Notes: generated by a model not told the origin, from the letters alone. Positions 15,703-25,204 are shown, counted from the stretch's first letter. The stretch: 64,000 nt of DNA from GCA-2737725 sp965229355 (GCA_965229355.1 OZ245869.1:3100001-3164000), one strand, 5' to 3'. Program-made: numbers and translations.

Positions 15703-18021
15703 TTAGAACTGAACCGAGACAGACACGCTGGCATTGCGGCCAGGCTGCGTGTAGCTGTCTTTGATTGTCGAGGTGCTGGCCAGGCCACGCACATCGCTCC
15801 ACCACCAGTACTTTTCATCGAACAGGTTGAACACACCTGTGCGCAATGTGACGTTATCGGTGACGTTGTAGAATGCGGTCAGGTCCACAACCTCAAAGCC
15901 TTCCGGCGTGTAACAGCTGGGGGCGCAAATGTTGCTGGTGCGGCTGACGTCTTTGCCGTTCGAATGTGTCACCGACAATTGAGCGCCGTAGATGTCATCC
16001 GATGAACGGTAGTTCAAACCTGCCACCAACTTCACAGGGTCAACGCTATCCAACGGCGCGCGCACGCCCGCTGTGGTGGCGTTCCCGCGTGAGTACGAAC
16101 CCGCCACGATGGCGCTGAAGCCGTAGCCCAAGAGCGCGCGGCCTTCTGCTTCAATGCCCTTCAACTTCACAGAGCCACGGTTGATGAACTGATATACAGC
16201 CGGGTTAGCCGCGGTGAAGTTGCCGGACACCTGCACTTGATCGATGAAGTTTTTGTAGCTGCCAGAGAACGCGGTGATGCTGCCCGACCAGTTCGGATCG
16301 GTGAAGCGTAAACCCCCTTCGATAGTCTCGCTGGTTTCAGGTTTCAGGTTCGGGTTCGATACGCTGCGGTAGTTCGCCACAACGTTGGCAAAGCCGTTGT
16401 TCACTTGGCCCGGTGATGGCGCTTTAAACCCTTCGGAGTAGTTAGCAAACACGCCCACCAGCGAATTGATTTTACCCAGCACGCCAAATTTGGGTGACAG
16501 GTGCGTGTCCGACTTGCTCTCCGCAGTTCCAGCGGTAAACAGCGGGTCCGCTTTTGGCGTCAGCTTGTAATGATCCAAACGTAAGGCTGGATAAGCGGTG
16601 ATCGCGCCGTCCAAGAAGGAGAGTTCATCTTGGATAAACACGCCGGCTTGCAAGTAGTCGGTGGTCGGGAACGCCCGCGCCGGGAACGTTTCACCAGCAG
16701 GCGGCACGGTGCCATCTCTTAAACCTGTCTGACGCGTTTCGGAGATATCGCCACCGACAATGACGGTGTGATCAACCCCGCCTGTATCAAAACCAGCACG
16801 CAGTTCGGTGTTGAGGCCGATCACGCGGTTATCAAACAGGTTGATGCGCAAACGATCAGCTGCGGTGTTGCGGTCTTCGGCTGAGTACTCGCGGTTTTTG
16901 CTTTTTTGGTAGTAGGCGGCCCAGCTTGCTTTCTCGATCACATCGCCATCATCACCTTCGTAGCGGTGATCAACACTCACACGGTCGCGATCTGTATCGT
17001 CGCGGGCGGTTAAACCAATCACGCTTGTCGATGCTAAAGGCGGCTTGGCAATGGCGGTGTAAACAATCGAATCAACGGCACGGTCAAAGTGTTCGTATGT
17101 GACGCGGAGTTTGTTGGTGTTGCTGATGTTATAAACACCCTTCGCCAATACAGCGTTCGACCAGATGTCTTGCGGGTTGGGGGCGGTGCGGTCGGTGTTT
17201 AGCGAAGTGTCGGTGCCTTGGTTTTCTTGCTCGTGGGCATCGCGGCGGGTGTAAGCCACAAACGCTTCAAACGCGCCCAGGCTGGCTGCGCCGACAGCGC
17301 CCTTGGCCCAGCTTTCGTCAGCACTTGCGTAACCCGCTTTGGCATGGACTGCCCAATCTTTACCATTCAGAAAATCAGACGGATCTTTGGTGGTGAAACT
17401 GACGGCACCCGCCACGCCATCGCTGCCGTAGAGGGCCGATGCAGGACCGCGCAAAATTTCTACGCTCTTCACCAAGTCTAAGTCTTGGTAATCGCCACGA
17501 CCGACAGATTGCCCGCCGAAGGAAAAGGCTTCGGGCAGACGAATACCATCCGACTGAATGAGGATGCGGTTGCCATCCAAGCCACGGATGTTGAAGCCCG
17601 CATTCCCATCGCGGCCCGTACCTGCGGTGGCGGCGCCAAAGCGCGGGGATGACGAGCGCACCGATACGCCCGGCTCAAACTTCACCAAGTCTTTGATGTC
17701 GGTGACCATCTGGTTGGCGATCTCAACGTCAGTGATGACGCTGACGCTGACCGGCACTTCCAGGCGGTTGGTTTCAACACGCGTTGCGGTGACCGTGATT
17801 TGCTCGATGAAGCTGTTGGGGTCGCTTTGGGCAACTTGCGTCTGATCATCTGCCAACGCTGACCATGCGAGCACGCTCACTAAAACCGCCGGGGTGAGAG
17901 CCGAGGTGGTGCGCAGGGCTTTCGACGTACGGGTGGCTGCGGGGGCGGCTGGGCCATGGGGCCCGGTTGATGAGTGACCCAACGGAAGGCGGTCTTGGGC
18001 AGCCCGGAAACGCGGCGACAT
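15703..18021 (-). CDS. TonB-dependent receptor, haemoglobin/transferrin/lactoferrin family
   Basis: A 772-residue outer-membrane receptor. The plug domain carries ITVTATRVETNRLEVPVSVS, FNIRGLDGNRILIQSDGIRL and VEILRGPASALYGSDGVAGA. The barrel ends at the usual aromatic terminus (VSVSVQF), and NLFDEKYW lies close before it. A Cys pair (NICAPSCYTPEG) sits in a late loop. I prefer the ATG at 18021; an in-frame ATG at 18069 lies almost at the predicted transcription start. The leader is long, with the hydrophobic core only at about residue 40. Likely imports haem or iron, energised by TonB. Forms a pair with the DUF6607 gene. Confidence 0.88.
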   Translation of the reverse strand: MSPRFRAAQDRLPLGHSSTGPHGPAAPAATRTSKALRTTSALTPAVLVSVLAWSALADDQTQVAQSDPNSFIEQITVTATRVETNRLEVPVSVSVITDVEIANQMVTDIKDLVKFEPGVSVRSSSPRFGAATAGTGRDGNAGFNIRGLDGNRILIQSDGIRLPEAFSFGGQSVGRGDYQDLDLVKSVEILRGPASALYGSDGVAGAVSFTTKDPSDFLNGKDWAVHAKAGYASADESWAKGAVGAASLGAFEAFVAYTRRDAHEQENQGTDTSLNTDRTAPNPQDIWSNAVLAKGVYNISNTNKLRVTYEHFDRAVDSIVYTAIAKPPLASTSVIGLTARDDTDRDRVSVDHRYEGDDGDVIEKASWAAYYQKSKNREYSAEDRNTAADRLRINLFDNRVIGLNTELRAGFDTGGVDHTVIVGGDISETRQTGLRDGTVPPAGETFPARAFPTTDYLQAGVFIQDELSFLDGAITAYPALRLDHYKLTPKADPLFTAGTAESKSDTHLSPKFGVLGKINSLVGVFANYSEGFKAPSPGQVNNGFANVVANYRSVSNPNLKPETSETIEGGLRFTDPNWSGSITAFSGSYKNFIDQVQVSGNFTAANPAVYQFINRGSVKLKGIEAEGRALLGYGFSAIVAGSYSRGNATTAGVRAPLDSVDPVKLVAGLNYRSSDDIYGAQLSVTHSNGKDVSRTSNICAPSCYTPEGFEVVDLTAFYNVTDNVTLRTGVFNLFDEKYWWWSDVRGLASTSTIKDSYTQPGRNASVSVSVQF

Positions 18022-18064
18022 CTTATGAACCTTTGCTACTATGAAAATGCGAGGCAGTCGCAAT

Positions 18065-18094
18065 CTCATAGTGACGGCAAGGTGCGTGCGTCAA
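18065..18094 (-). promoter_or_regulatory. Promoter candidate for the TonB receptor operon
   Basis: Read on the minus strand, TTGACG (18094-18089) and TATGAG (18070-18065) are 18 bp apart. The -35 lies 2 bp from the Fur-like palindrome at 18097-18115. This arrangement would let an iron regulator block RNA polymerase. The -10 is a weak match. Confidence 0.45.
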
Positions 18095-18096
18095 TA

Positions 18097-18115
18097 GCAA
18101 ATGAGAGTCATTCGC
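18097..18115. promoter_or_regulatory. Fur-box-like operator
   Basis: The 19-bp site GCAAATGAGAGTCATTCGC has halves GCAAATGAG and GCGAATGAC (7 of 9 matching) around a central A. Its core AATGAGAGTCATT differs at two of 13 positions from the classical AATGATAATCATT. Its place just upstream of an iron-type TonB receptor supports iron control. Irr or RirA control is an alternative in alphaproteobacteria. Confidence 0.6.
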
Positions 18116-18230
18116 AAAATAGAATCCTGCGTTCGTGCTTAAGAAAGCTCAGCTCTGAAATGTGTGAAATGCGTGGGAACCGGCCTCCGATTCCCTGATA
18201 ACGGCCTGCATTAGCAGGAGGCGCTATACC

Positions 18231-18380
18231 TTAACGACCCGCTCTCGTAATGGCCGGGCGCACCGCACGGACGAACCCAGCCGGACCCGACTTGGGCTTC
18301 GCAGCCATACTTGCCTTCGGCAATGGCTTCGCACGGACAGGCTTTTTCAACCCGTCCTGATTCGGTTTTGCTGGTGTCAT
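18231..18380 (-). CDS. Possible small basic Pro/Lys/Ala-rich protein
   Basis: A 49-codon ORF in the gap between yciB and the TonB receptor. ATG at 18380 is preceded by GGGGAAGAGAGAC, a plausible ribosome site. The peptide begins MTPAKPNQDGLKKPVRAKPL and stays rich in K, P, A and R to the end, like a nucleic-acid-binding tail. No homolog is recognised. Another frame across the same bases is also open (to 18447) and Cys-containing, so coding is uncertain. The rest of 18116-18487 shows no gene. Confidence 0.3.
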   Translation of the reverse strand: MTPAKPNQDGLKKPVRAKPLPKASMAAKPKSGPAGFVRAVRPAITRAGR

Positions 18381-18487
18381 GTCTCTCTTCCCCAGAGATT
18401 TGATGCAGTGCAACATAAGGGGAAAGAGAGGCCAATGCACGCCTCAATCACCGGGTGTCCGCCCGGCAACCCATTTAAATTAAAACT

Positions 18488-19075
18488 TTAATTTTGTTCG
18501 GGTTTTGAGGGCTCAGGGGCGGGGTGGATCTGATGTTTCATGATGATCGGGATCAGCGAGAAGCTGAACAACAGCGTCAGTGGCATGATGCCGAACACCT
18601 TGAAACTCACCCACGTATCCGTCGGGAAATTGCGCCACACCACTTCGTTCAACACAGCAAGAACAAAAAAGAATCCGATCCACGCTTTCGTCAGCAGCGT
18701 CCAGCCTGTGTCGGTCAATTGAATCGCAGCTTCCATCACCAGCTTGATGAACAATCGCTTCATCATCAATCCGATCAATAAAATCAGTGCAAAGCAGAGG
18801 TTCACGATTGTCGGCTTGAGTTTGATGAACATCTCATCGTCGAGATAAAGCGTGAGGCCGCCGAACACGAGCACGAACACGCCACTGACAAGCGGCATGA
18901 TCGGAATGGTGCGTGAGAGCACATACGACACGATCAGCGCCGCAACAGTTGCAGCCATGAAGGCGATGGTGGCGGGGAACAGACCGAAACGCGCATTGCC
19001 GAAAAAGAAGATCAGCAACGGCCCCATTTCCAGGGCGAACTTCAGCCAGTGATTCAACGGTTTTGCTTTTGACAT
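18488..19075 (-). CDS. yciB: YciB/IspZ-family inner-membrane septation protein
   Basis: A 195-residue membrane protein with five to six helices, part of the YciB family linked to septation and envelope integrity. The family pattern includes LKFALEMGPLLIFFFGNARFG near the N-terminus (21 residues spanned, key features Glu-Met-Gly-Pro and the Phe run), MKPTIVN-like LKPTIVNLCFA, and WIGFFFVLAVLNEVVWRNFP with TDTWVSFKVFG. Family length is about 180-200, so it is complete. It is divergent from pccB; the 227-nt gap up to 19302 holds no other gene. Confidence 0.92.
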   Translation of the reverse strand: MSKAKPLNHWLKFALEMGPLLIFFFGNARFGLFPATIAFMAATVAALIVSYVLSRTIPIMPLVSGVFVLVFGGLTLYLDDEMFIKLKPTIVNLCFALILLIGLMMKRLFIKLVMEAAIQLTDTGWTLLTKAWIGFFFVLAVLNEVVWRNFPTDTWVSFKVFGIMPLTLLFSFSLIPIIMKHQIHPAPEPSKPEQN

Positions 19076-19302
19076 ACCATTTTATACGCAAAGTCAGCCG
19101 TGAACGGCCAGTACAATCCCATAGTCCGAAATAGCAACTTTGTGAGCCTTTTTCTGGGGTTGCGGCCATTTTTTTTACTGGCGCAAAAGGGGAAGGGGTG
19201 TGCTAACTGAGGGCCATCCGGGCTCTGTCCTGGGCACCCGCAAGGGGTGAACTTTCTAACTTTCCTCCTACTCTTTCCGACGGCGAGAACACCGGATCAG
19301 GC

Positions 19303-20835
19303 ATGAGCGCGAATATTCAAAAACTTGAAGAGAAGCGTCGTTTAGCTCGTTTGGGCGGCGGACAAAAACGCATCGACACACAGCATTCCAAAGGCAAGCT
19401 GACAGCGCGCGAGCGCATCGAACTGTTGTTCGACGAAGGCACCTTTGAAGAATGGGACATGTTCGTCGAACATCGCTGCACCGACTTCGGCATGGCCGAA
19501 CAAAAGGTGCCGGGCGATGGTGTGGTGACCGGGTACGGCCTCATCAACGGCCGTCCGATGTTTGTGTTCAGCCAAGACTTTACGGTCTTTGGTGGTTCGC
19601 TCTCTGAATCGCACGCGAAGAAAATTTTAAAGGTCATGGAAAAGGCGGTGCAAGTTGGAGCACCCGTGATCGGTCTGAATGACTCTGGTGGTGCGCGCAT
19701 CCAAGAAGGTGTGAGCTCCCTGGCCGGTTACGCAGACGTATTCCTGCAAAACGTTTTGGCTTCGGGCGTTGTGCCGCAAATTTCGATGGTGATGGGGCCT
19801 TGCGCCGGTGGTGCCGTTTATTCACCTGCCATCACCGACTTCATCTTCATGGTGAAGGACACCAGCTACATGTTCGTGACGGGTCCTGACGTTGTGAAAA
19901 CCGTGACGCACGAAACGGTGACGCAAGAAGAACTGGGCGGTGCCATGACGCACTCAGCCAAGTCGGGCGTGTCTGACGGTATGTTTGAAAACGATGTGGA
20001 CGCGCTGTTGCAACTGCGCCGTCTCATGAACTTCCTGCCGCTGAACAACAAAGAAAAGCCGCCGGTGGTGCCGTGCACCGATCCACCAGACCGCGATGAT
20101 TACTCGTTGGATACGTTGATCCCGGATAATCCGAACAAGCCATACGACATGAAAGAGCTGATCATCAAAGTTGTTGATGAAGGCGATTTCTTTGAAGTGG
20201 GCGAACACTTCGCGAAAAACATCATTTGCGGCTTCGGTCGCATGGAAGGCCAAACAGTCGGCATCGTCGCCAACCAGCCGATGGTGTTGGCAGGCTGCTT
20301 GGATATCGACAGCTCACGCAAAGCCGCGCGCTTTGTGCGTTTCTGCGATTGCTTCAACATTCCCATCGTCACGTTTGTGGACGTGCCGGGCTTCATGCCG
20401 GGCACTGATCAAGAATATGGCGGCATCATCAAGCACGGCGCGAAACTGCTGTACGCCTATGCTGAAGCCACTGTGCCGAAAATCACTGTCATTACCCGCA
20501 AAGCTTATGGCGGCGCCTATGACGTGATGAGCTCTAAGCACGTGCGTGGTGACGTGAACTTAGCTTGGCCCACGGCTGAAATTGCTGTGATGGGTGCAAA
20601 GGGCGCTGTGGAAATCATCTTCCGTCAGGATATCGGCGATAAAGATAAAATCGCAGCCCGCACCAAAGAGTACGAAGAGAACTTCGCCAATCCGTTCAAA
20701 GCGGCGAACTACGGCTTCATTGATGACGTGATCATGCCGCATGGCACACGCCGCCGTATTTGCAAATCGTTGAACTTGCTGAAAACCAAGGACGTTAAAA
20801 ATCCTTGGAAGAAGCACGGCAACATTCCGCTTTAA
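19303..20835 (+). CDS. pccB: Propionyl-CoA carboxylase beta subunit
   Basis: A 510-residue carboxyltransferase subunit that moves CO2 from carboxybiotin to propionyl-CoA to give methylmalonyl-CoA. Family marks: KGKLTARERIELLFDEG, GGSLSESHAKKI, GLNDSGGARIQEGVSSL (acyl-CoA oxyanion site), MGPCAGGAVYSPA, and VDVPGFMPGTDQEYGGII (second oxyanion site), then YGGAYDVMSSKH. Partner of pccA 32 nt downstream. Supports catabolism of odd-chain fatty acids, Val, Ile, Met or Thr. The GTAGGAG-like site is weak; the start fits family N-termini. Confidence 0.95.
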   Translation: MSANIQKLEEKRRLARLGGGQKRIDTQHSKGKLTARERIELLFDEGTFEEWDMFVEHRCTDFGMAEQKVPGDGVVTGYGLINGRPMFVFSQDFTVFGGSLSESHAKKILKVMEKAVQVGAPVIGLNDSGGARIQEGVSSLAGYADVFLQNVLASGVVPQISMVMGPCAGGAVYSPAITDFIFMVKDTSYMFVTGPDVVKTVTHETVTQEELGGAMTHSAKSGVSDGMFENDVDALLQLRRLMNFLPLNNKEKPPVVPCTDPPDRDDYSLDTLIPDNPNKPYDMKELIIKVVDEGDFFEVGEHFAKNIICGFGRMEGQTVGIVANQPMVLAGCLDIDSSRKAARFVRFCDCFNIPIVTFVDVPGFMPGTDQEYGGIIKHGAKLLYAYAEATVPKITVITRKAYGGAYDVMSSKHVRGDVNLAWPTAEIAVMGAKGAVEIIFRQDIGDKDKIAARTKEYEENFANPFKAANYGFIDDVIMPHGTRRRICKSLNLLKTKDVKNPWKKHGNIPL

Positions 20836-20867
20836 GCTGCACGCACGAACGCGAGACGAGACACGCC

Positions 20868-22907
20868 ATGTTCAAAAAAATCCTGATTGCAAACCGAGGC
20901 GAAATTGCCTGCCGCGTGATTAAGACCGCGCGCAAAATGGGCATCAAGACGGTTGCTGTTTATTCTGACGCTGATAAAGAAGCGCTGCACGTGCAAATGG
21001 CTGACGAAGCCGTACACATCGGTGAAGCGCCGACAGCGAAAAGCTATTTGCTCATCGACCGCATCGTCGAAGCTTGCAAAAAAACCGGCGCGGAAGCTGT
21101 GCACCCTGGGTACGGGTTCTTGTCTGAGAACCGTAAATTCCAGGAAGCTTTAGCGGCTGCGAAAATCACTTTCATCGGTCCTGACGCCCACGCCATCGAA
21201 GCGATGGGTGACAAGATTGAATCGAAGAAGCTGGCTGTGAAGGCCGGTGTGAGCGTTGTGCCGGGTTTCAATGGCGTTGTGAAAGATACAGCGCACGCAA
21301 TTCAGATCGCAAAAGAGATCGGCTTCCCGGTCATGATCAAAGCCTCCGCCGGTGGTGGTGGTAAGGGCATGCGCGTCGCGCACAGCGAAGCGGAAGTGCA
21401 AGAAGGTTTCGAGCGCGCGACATCGGAAGCCAAGTCATCCTTCGGTGATGATCGCGTGTTTATCGAGCGTTACATCATTCAGCCGCGCCACATTGAAATT
21501 CAAGTGTTGGCCGACCGCGCTGGCAACACTTTGTACTTGGGCGAGCGCGAGTGCTCGATCCAACGTCGCCACCAAAAGGTGATCGAAGAAGCGCCGTCGC
21601 CGTTCCTGGATGAAAAAACCCGCCAAGCAATGGGCGAGCAAGCTGTAGCTTTGGCAAAGGCTGTGCAGTACGTCTCGGCCGGTACGGTGGAATTCATCGT
21701 CGACCAGCAACGCAATTTCTACTTCCTGGAAATGAATACGCGCTTGCAGGTGGAGCATCCGGTCACGGAAATGGTGACAGGCCTCGACTTGGTTGAGTTG
21801 ATGATCCGCATTGCTGCAAACGAGAAAATTCCGTTCGCGCAAAAAGACGTGAAGCTGAACGGCTGGGCGATGGAAAGCCGCGTGTACGCGGAAGATCCGT
21901 ACCGCAACTTCCTGCCGTCAACCGGTCGCTTGGTGCGTTACGTGCCGCCAGTGGAAAGCGCAAACGTGCGTGTCGATACGGGTGTGTATGAAGGTGGTGA
22001 AATCTCGGTGTACTACGATCCGATGATCGCCAAACTTATCACGTACGACAAAACACGCGACAAGGCGATTGAAGCGATGCGCGAAGCGCTGGACGCTTAT
22101 TACATTCGCGGTGTCAGCCACAACATTCCGTTCTTGGCCTCGTTGATGGGCAAGAAGAAGTTTGAGTCGGGCAATCTCTCGACCAACTTCATTGCTGAAG
22201 AATACCCAGACGGTTTCTCGGCGAAGGACTTGCCTGCGAAAGATCCGACGTTGTTGGTGGGTATCGCGGCGCTGGTTCACAACGCGTACCAACACCGCGC
22301 CAATGCGATCTCGGGCCAAATTCGTGGCCATGCTCGCCAAGTCCCGGAAAGCTGGTTCGTGGTGCAGGGCCAGGGCGAAAGCTTGGTTTCATTCCAAGCC
22401 GACGTGGAAGCGCACAACGAGTTGGGTGATGACCCGAACTTAGGCCCCGCCAGCGGCACGGTGAAGGTTGGCGATAAGACTGTGACGATTGCCAGCGCAT
22501 GGACGTATGGCCAAGCGCTGTACACAGCGGAAGTCACCGAAGACGGCAAAACAAGCGAAGTGACTGTGCAGATCGATGTGCGCGGGTCTGGCTATCGCCT
22601 GTTCCACGCTGGCGCGCAGATGGATGTGAAAGTCCTAACCGCGCGCGAAGCCGAATTGAACAAGCTGATGCTGTACAAGCCGCCTGCAGATATGTCGAAG
22701 TTCTTGCTGTCGCCAATGCCGGGCTTGCTGGTGTCTATCGCTGTGGCCGAAGGTCAAGACGTGAAGGCGGGCGAAACGCTCGCCATCGTCGAAGCGATGA
22801 AAATGGAAAACGTGCTGAAGGCCGAACGCGATGGCACGGTGAAGAAAGTTCACCAAGCCTCTGGCGCTTCTCTGGCTGTTGACCAGATTATCATCGAGTT
22901 CGCGTAA
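20868..22907 (+). CDS. pccA: Propionyl-CoA carboxylase alpha subunit (biotin carboxylase and carrier)
   Basis: A 679-residue alpha subunit. Start is ATG 20868 (MFKKILIANRGEIACRV), the invariant N-terminus; upstream in-frame codons overlap pccB and are not conserved. The ATP-grasp domain has KASAGGGGKGMR and the RDCSIQRRHQK-like ERECSIQRRHQKVIEEAP, then MNTRLQVEHPVTE. The linker BT region follows, and the C-terminal biotinyl domain has EAMKMEN with the biotin-bearing Lys. Biotin must be attached by BirA, not seen here. Encodes the ATP-dependent half of the enzyme formed with pccB. Confidence 0.95.
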   Translation: MFKKILIANRGEIACRVIKTARKMGIKTVAVYSDADKEALHVQMADEAVHIGEAPTAKSYLLIDRIVEACKKTGAEAVHPGYGFLSENRKFQEALAAAKITFIGPDAHAIEAMGDKIESKKLAVKAGVSVVPGFNGVVKDTAHAIQIAKEIGFPVMIKASAGGGGKGMRVAHSEAEVQEGFERATSEAKSSFGDDRVFIERYIIQPRHIEIQVLADRAGNTLYLGERECSIQRRHQKVIEEAPSPFLDEKTRQAMGEQAVALAKAVQYVSAGTVEFIVDQQRNFYFLEMNTRLQVEHPVTEMVTGLDLVELMIRIAANEKIPFAQKDVKLNGWAMESRVYAEDPYRNFLPSTGRLVRYVPPVESANVRVDTGVYEGGEISVYYDPMIAKLITYDKTRDKAIEAMREALDAYYIRGVSHNIPFLASLMGKKKFESGNLSTNFIAEEYPDGFSAKDLPAKDPTLLVGIAALVHNAYQHRANAISGQIRGHARQVPESWFVVQGQGESLVSFQADVEAHNELGDDPNLGPASGTVKVGDKTVTIASAWTYGQALYTAEVTEDGKTSEVTVQIDVRGSGYRLFHAGAQMDVKVLTAREAELNKLMLYKPPADMSKFLLSPMPGLLVSIAVAEGQDVKAGETLAIVEAMKMENVLKAERDGTVKKVHQASGASLAVDQIIIEFA

Positions 22908-22934
22908 ATCTTTAAAGCGTGGTGGACGCAAAAT

Positions 22935-23225
22935 ATGACGACCACCACGCTTCATCTTCTCATCTCAGGGCGTGTGCAAGGCGTGGGCTACCGCGCCTGG
23001 ACACAACGCACCGCGCGCAAACTGGCTTTGAATGGCTGGGTGCGTAATTTAACAGACGGTCGCGTCGAAGCGGTGGTGCAAGGCCACGTGGATGCGATTA
23101 ATCAACTTGTCTCTGATTGCCAAAGTGGTCCGCCACTCGCGCGTGTGACGTCGGTGGATACAAAGCCGCTCGAAACATCAGAAATGTTCAGCAGTTTTAC
23201 CGAACGCGATACCGCGTCGTTTTAA
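22935..23225 (+). CDS. acyP: Acylphosphatase
   Basis: A 96-residue acylphosphatase that hydrolyses carboxyl-phosphate bonds such as acetyl phosphate or carbamoyl phosphate. The signature ISGRVQGVGYRAW (catalytic Arg) and GWVRNLTDGRVEAVVQG (catalytic Asn) are intact. Follows pccA by 27 nt and may be co-transcribed. Its stop overlaps the convergent methyltransferase by 4 nt. Confidence 0.94.
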   Translation: MTTTTLHLLISGRVQGVGYRAWTQRTARKLALNGWVRNLTDGRVEAVVQGHVDAINQLVSDCQSGPPLARVTSVDTKPLETSEMFSSFTERDTASF

Positions 23226-24211
23226 GTATGCCACCGCACGTACAGCGACGTTGGCAGTAAGCGCTGCACACTTGCACCGGGAGCGGGGGCTTCGCGGATT
23301 GCGAGTTCGCCCGTTTCAAATGTGCCGCCGCGATCCGCCAGCACATCTTTCATCACGCCGTCCATCGCAAGCGCCGAGGCGCGAATGGCATAGGCCGTGA
23401 AAATCATGAAGCCGTTGTTGGGATCAATCAGCTTCACGCAGTCTTGCATCATCTCGCGCAAGTGATCGAACAGTTCCCACTTTTCGCCTTCGGGGCCACG
23501 GCCAAACTTTGGCGGGTCAATAACGAGGCCGTTGTAGAGTTTGCCACGGCGTACATCGCGCGCGACGAACTTGCGGGCATCATCCACAATCCAGCGAATG
23601 GTGGCGCTGTCTAAACCCGACGCGCTTTGGTTTTCTTTCGCCCAGGCGACAGATTTTTTAGACGCATCAACGTGCGTCACATCGGCGCCCATCTTACCTG
23701 CGATTAGCGAGGCTACACCGGTGTAAGCAAATAAATTGAGGACGCGCGGTTTTTCAGCAGCGCCCTTCAAACGATCCGCCATCCACTGCCAGTGCGGTTC
23801 CTGCTCAGGGAACAAGCCCATGTGGCGGAAGGCGCTGAAGCGACAGACCGATGTAATTCCACCAATCTCCATCTCCCAGCTTTGCGGCGGGTTGCCTTTG
23901 TAGCTCCACTTGCCTTGTTCATCGTCGCCATCGCCGCCATCAAATACGCCGTGTGCTTTGTCCCACTCTTGAGGGGCCAAGCGTTTGCTCCACATGGCTT
24001 GCGGTTCGGGGCGGTCGACGATCACTTCGCCAAAGCGTTCCAATTTCCGGCCATCGCCAGAATCGAGCAGGGCATAGCCACCCGTTTTGGCGGGTTCGGC
24101 GGCGACGATATGAAGCGTGGTTTGTGGTGCTTGTGCTGACATCACGTGGTTTTTATAGCTGTCCAACGTATGAACCAAGGATAATCGGTTACCCTTCAAC
24201 AATCGACTCAT
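23222..24211 (-). CDS. Class I SAM-dependent methyltransferase, RlmI/RlmK-like
   Basis: A 329-residue methyltransferase. SAM-binding motif I is LNLFAYTGVASLIAG, followed by the acidic VDASKKSVAWAKEN, then DDARKF and the catalytic DPPKFGRG, the DPPxF motif of rRNA m5C and m2G enzymes. The N-terminal part (LLDSGDGRKLERFGEV) matches the domain before it in RlmI-like proteins, but a PUA domain is absent. An alternative ATG at 24142 would drop 23 non-conserved residues. The target RNA is unproven; 23S rRNA is a guess. Confidence 0.82.
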   Translation of the reverse strand: MSRLLKGNRLSLVHTLDSYKNHVMSAQAPQTTLHIVAAEPAKTGGYALLDSGDGRKLERFGEVIVDRPEPQAMWSKRLAPQEWDKAHGVFDGGDGDDEQGKWSYKGNPPQSWEMEIGGITSVCRFSAFRHMGLFPEQEPHWQWMADRLKGAAEKPRVLNLFAYTGVASLIAGKMGADVTHVDASKKSVAWAKENQSASGLDSATIRWIVDDARKFVARDVRRGKLYNGLVIDPPKFGRGPEGEKWELFDHLREMMQDCVKLIDPNNGFMIFTAYAIRASALAMDGVMKDVLADRGGTFETGELAIREAPAPGASVQRLLPTSLYVRWHT

Positions 24212-24279
24212 GGCTTCAGATGGGCTGTACTCGGCCCCGAAGAATTTGACGATCTGATTTTACCTATGGGAGAGACTTC

Positions 24280-25149
24280 ATGACTGAGAAATTACCGCTT
24301 GCCTCGCGCCGCAGCGCCTTAGGGTTCGGCAGCGCAGCTTTGGCAAGCTTGAGCGTGGGCGGCTTAGTGTCGACCGCTGAAGCTGCATCGGGCAAAAAGC
24401 TCGACCTGAACAACAAAGCTGATTTCCTGACCGCAATCCAAAAAATGCGCGGCGCTTTGGATAACCGCATCTGCTACGGCATGGTGAAGGGCCTGTACTA
24501 CGGCGTGGTCGACACCAAACTGACGCCGCTGTACGGCGTGTTGGGCGGCACCTTCAGCCGTTACAAGCAACTACCAAACGGTAACTTTGAAGGCCGCACG
24601 TTCGAAGTGGCGTACTTCACCGACTGGAACACCGGCCAGCGTTTGGAAACCTTCAACAACCCGTACACTGGCGAAACCGTCACCGTGCCGCCGACCCGCA
24701 TGGGGCCCAGCACCGTGATTGTGACCGCTGACGGCGTTGAAGCTGCCGGTGCAGCAGCACGAGGTTTGCAATTCTCGCACCGCTTCCTGCCTGCGCGTGT
24801 TGTGAATGATGATGTGTGGATTGTGGAAGAGACGATGGCCTCAAGCCCGCCGGACTTCAAAGGTCCGAAATTCGTCTACAACGAAGTGACGACCTATCAA
24901 TCGATGTTGACCGAATTGAACAACACGAAGTTGAAGCAAACACCGACCCTGGTGCACTTCAACGGCATCGTCGGCTGGCGTCCGTGGTTGAAGATGGGCG
25001 ACCGTCCGGGTCACTTGCTGGGTAACGCCACGGGCCGTCGTTTGAATGGCTTGAAGGATTACCCGAAAGAATACCAAGAGTGGACGGCGAAACTGTTCCC
25101 AGATGTATGGGCTGATCCAGGCGCTGTGTTGGATGGCAAAGACGGCTGA
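24280..25149 (+). CDS. DUF1838-family protein with Tat-like signal
   Basis: A 289-residue protein of the DUF1838 type. The N-terminus SRRSALGFGSAALASLS has twin arginines and a hydrophobic stretch ending STAEA, a probable Tat signal with cleavage near residue 35. The mature part includes DWNTGQRLETFNNPYTGE and PPTRMGPSTV, seen in this family. No catalytic residues are known to me. GGGAGAG precedes the ATG. A strong terminator follows at 25173. Function unknown; probably periplasmic. Confidence 0.78.
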   Translation: MTEKLPLASRRSALGFGSAALASLSVGGLVSTAEAASGKKLDLNNKADFLTAIQKMRGALDNRICYGMVKGLYYGVVDTKLTPLYGVLGGTFSRYKQLPNGNFEGRTFEVAYFTDWNTGQRLETFNNPYTGETVTVPPTRMGPSTVIVTADGVEAAGAAARGLQFSHRFLPARVVNDDVWIVEETMASSPPDFKGPKFVYNEVTTYQSMLTELNNTKLKQTPTLVHFNGIVGWRPWLKMGDRPGHLLGNATGRRLNGLKDYPKEYQEWTAKLFPDVWADPGAVLDGKDG

Positions 25150-25172
25150 TAAAATCCGTCGATCTGAAATGC

Positions 25173-25203
25173 AAAAGGCCTCGCAGCGATGCGGGGCCTT
25201 TTT
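25173..25203. terminator. Bidirectional terminator between DUF1838 gene and lipB
   Basis: AAAAGGCCTCGCA (25173-25185), loop GCGA, TGCGGGGCCTTTT (25190-25202) with one G-T wobble, T-run after and A-run before. It serves the convergent genes on both sides; its right end reaches the lipB stop. Confidence 0.9.
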
Positions 25204-25204
25204 G

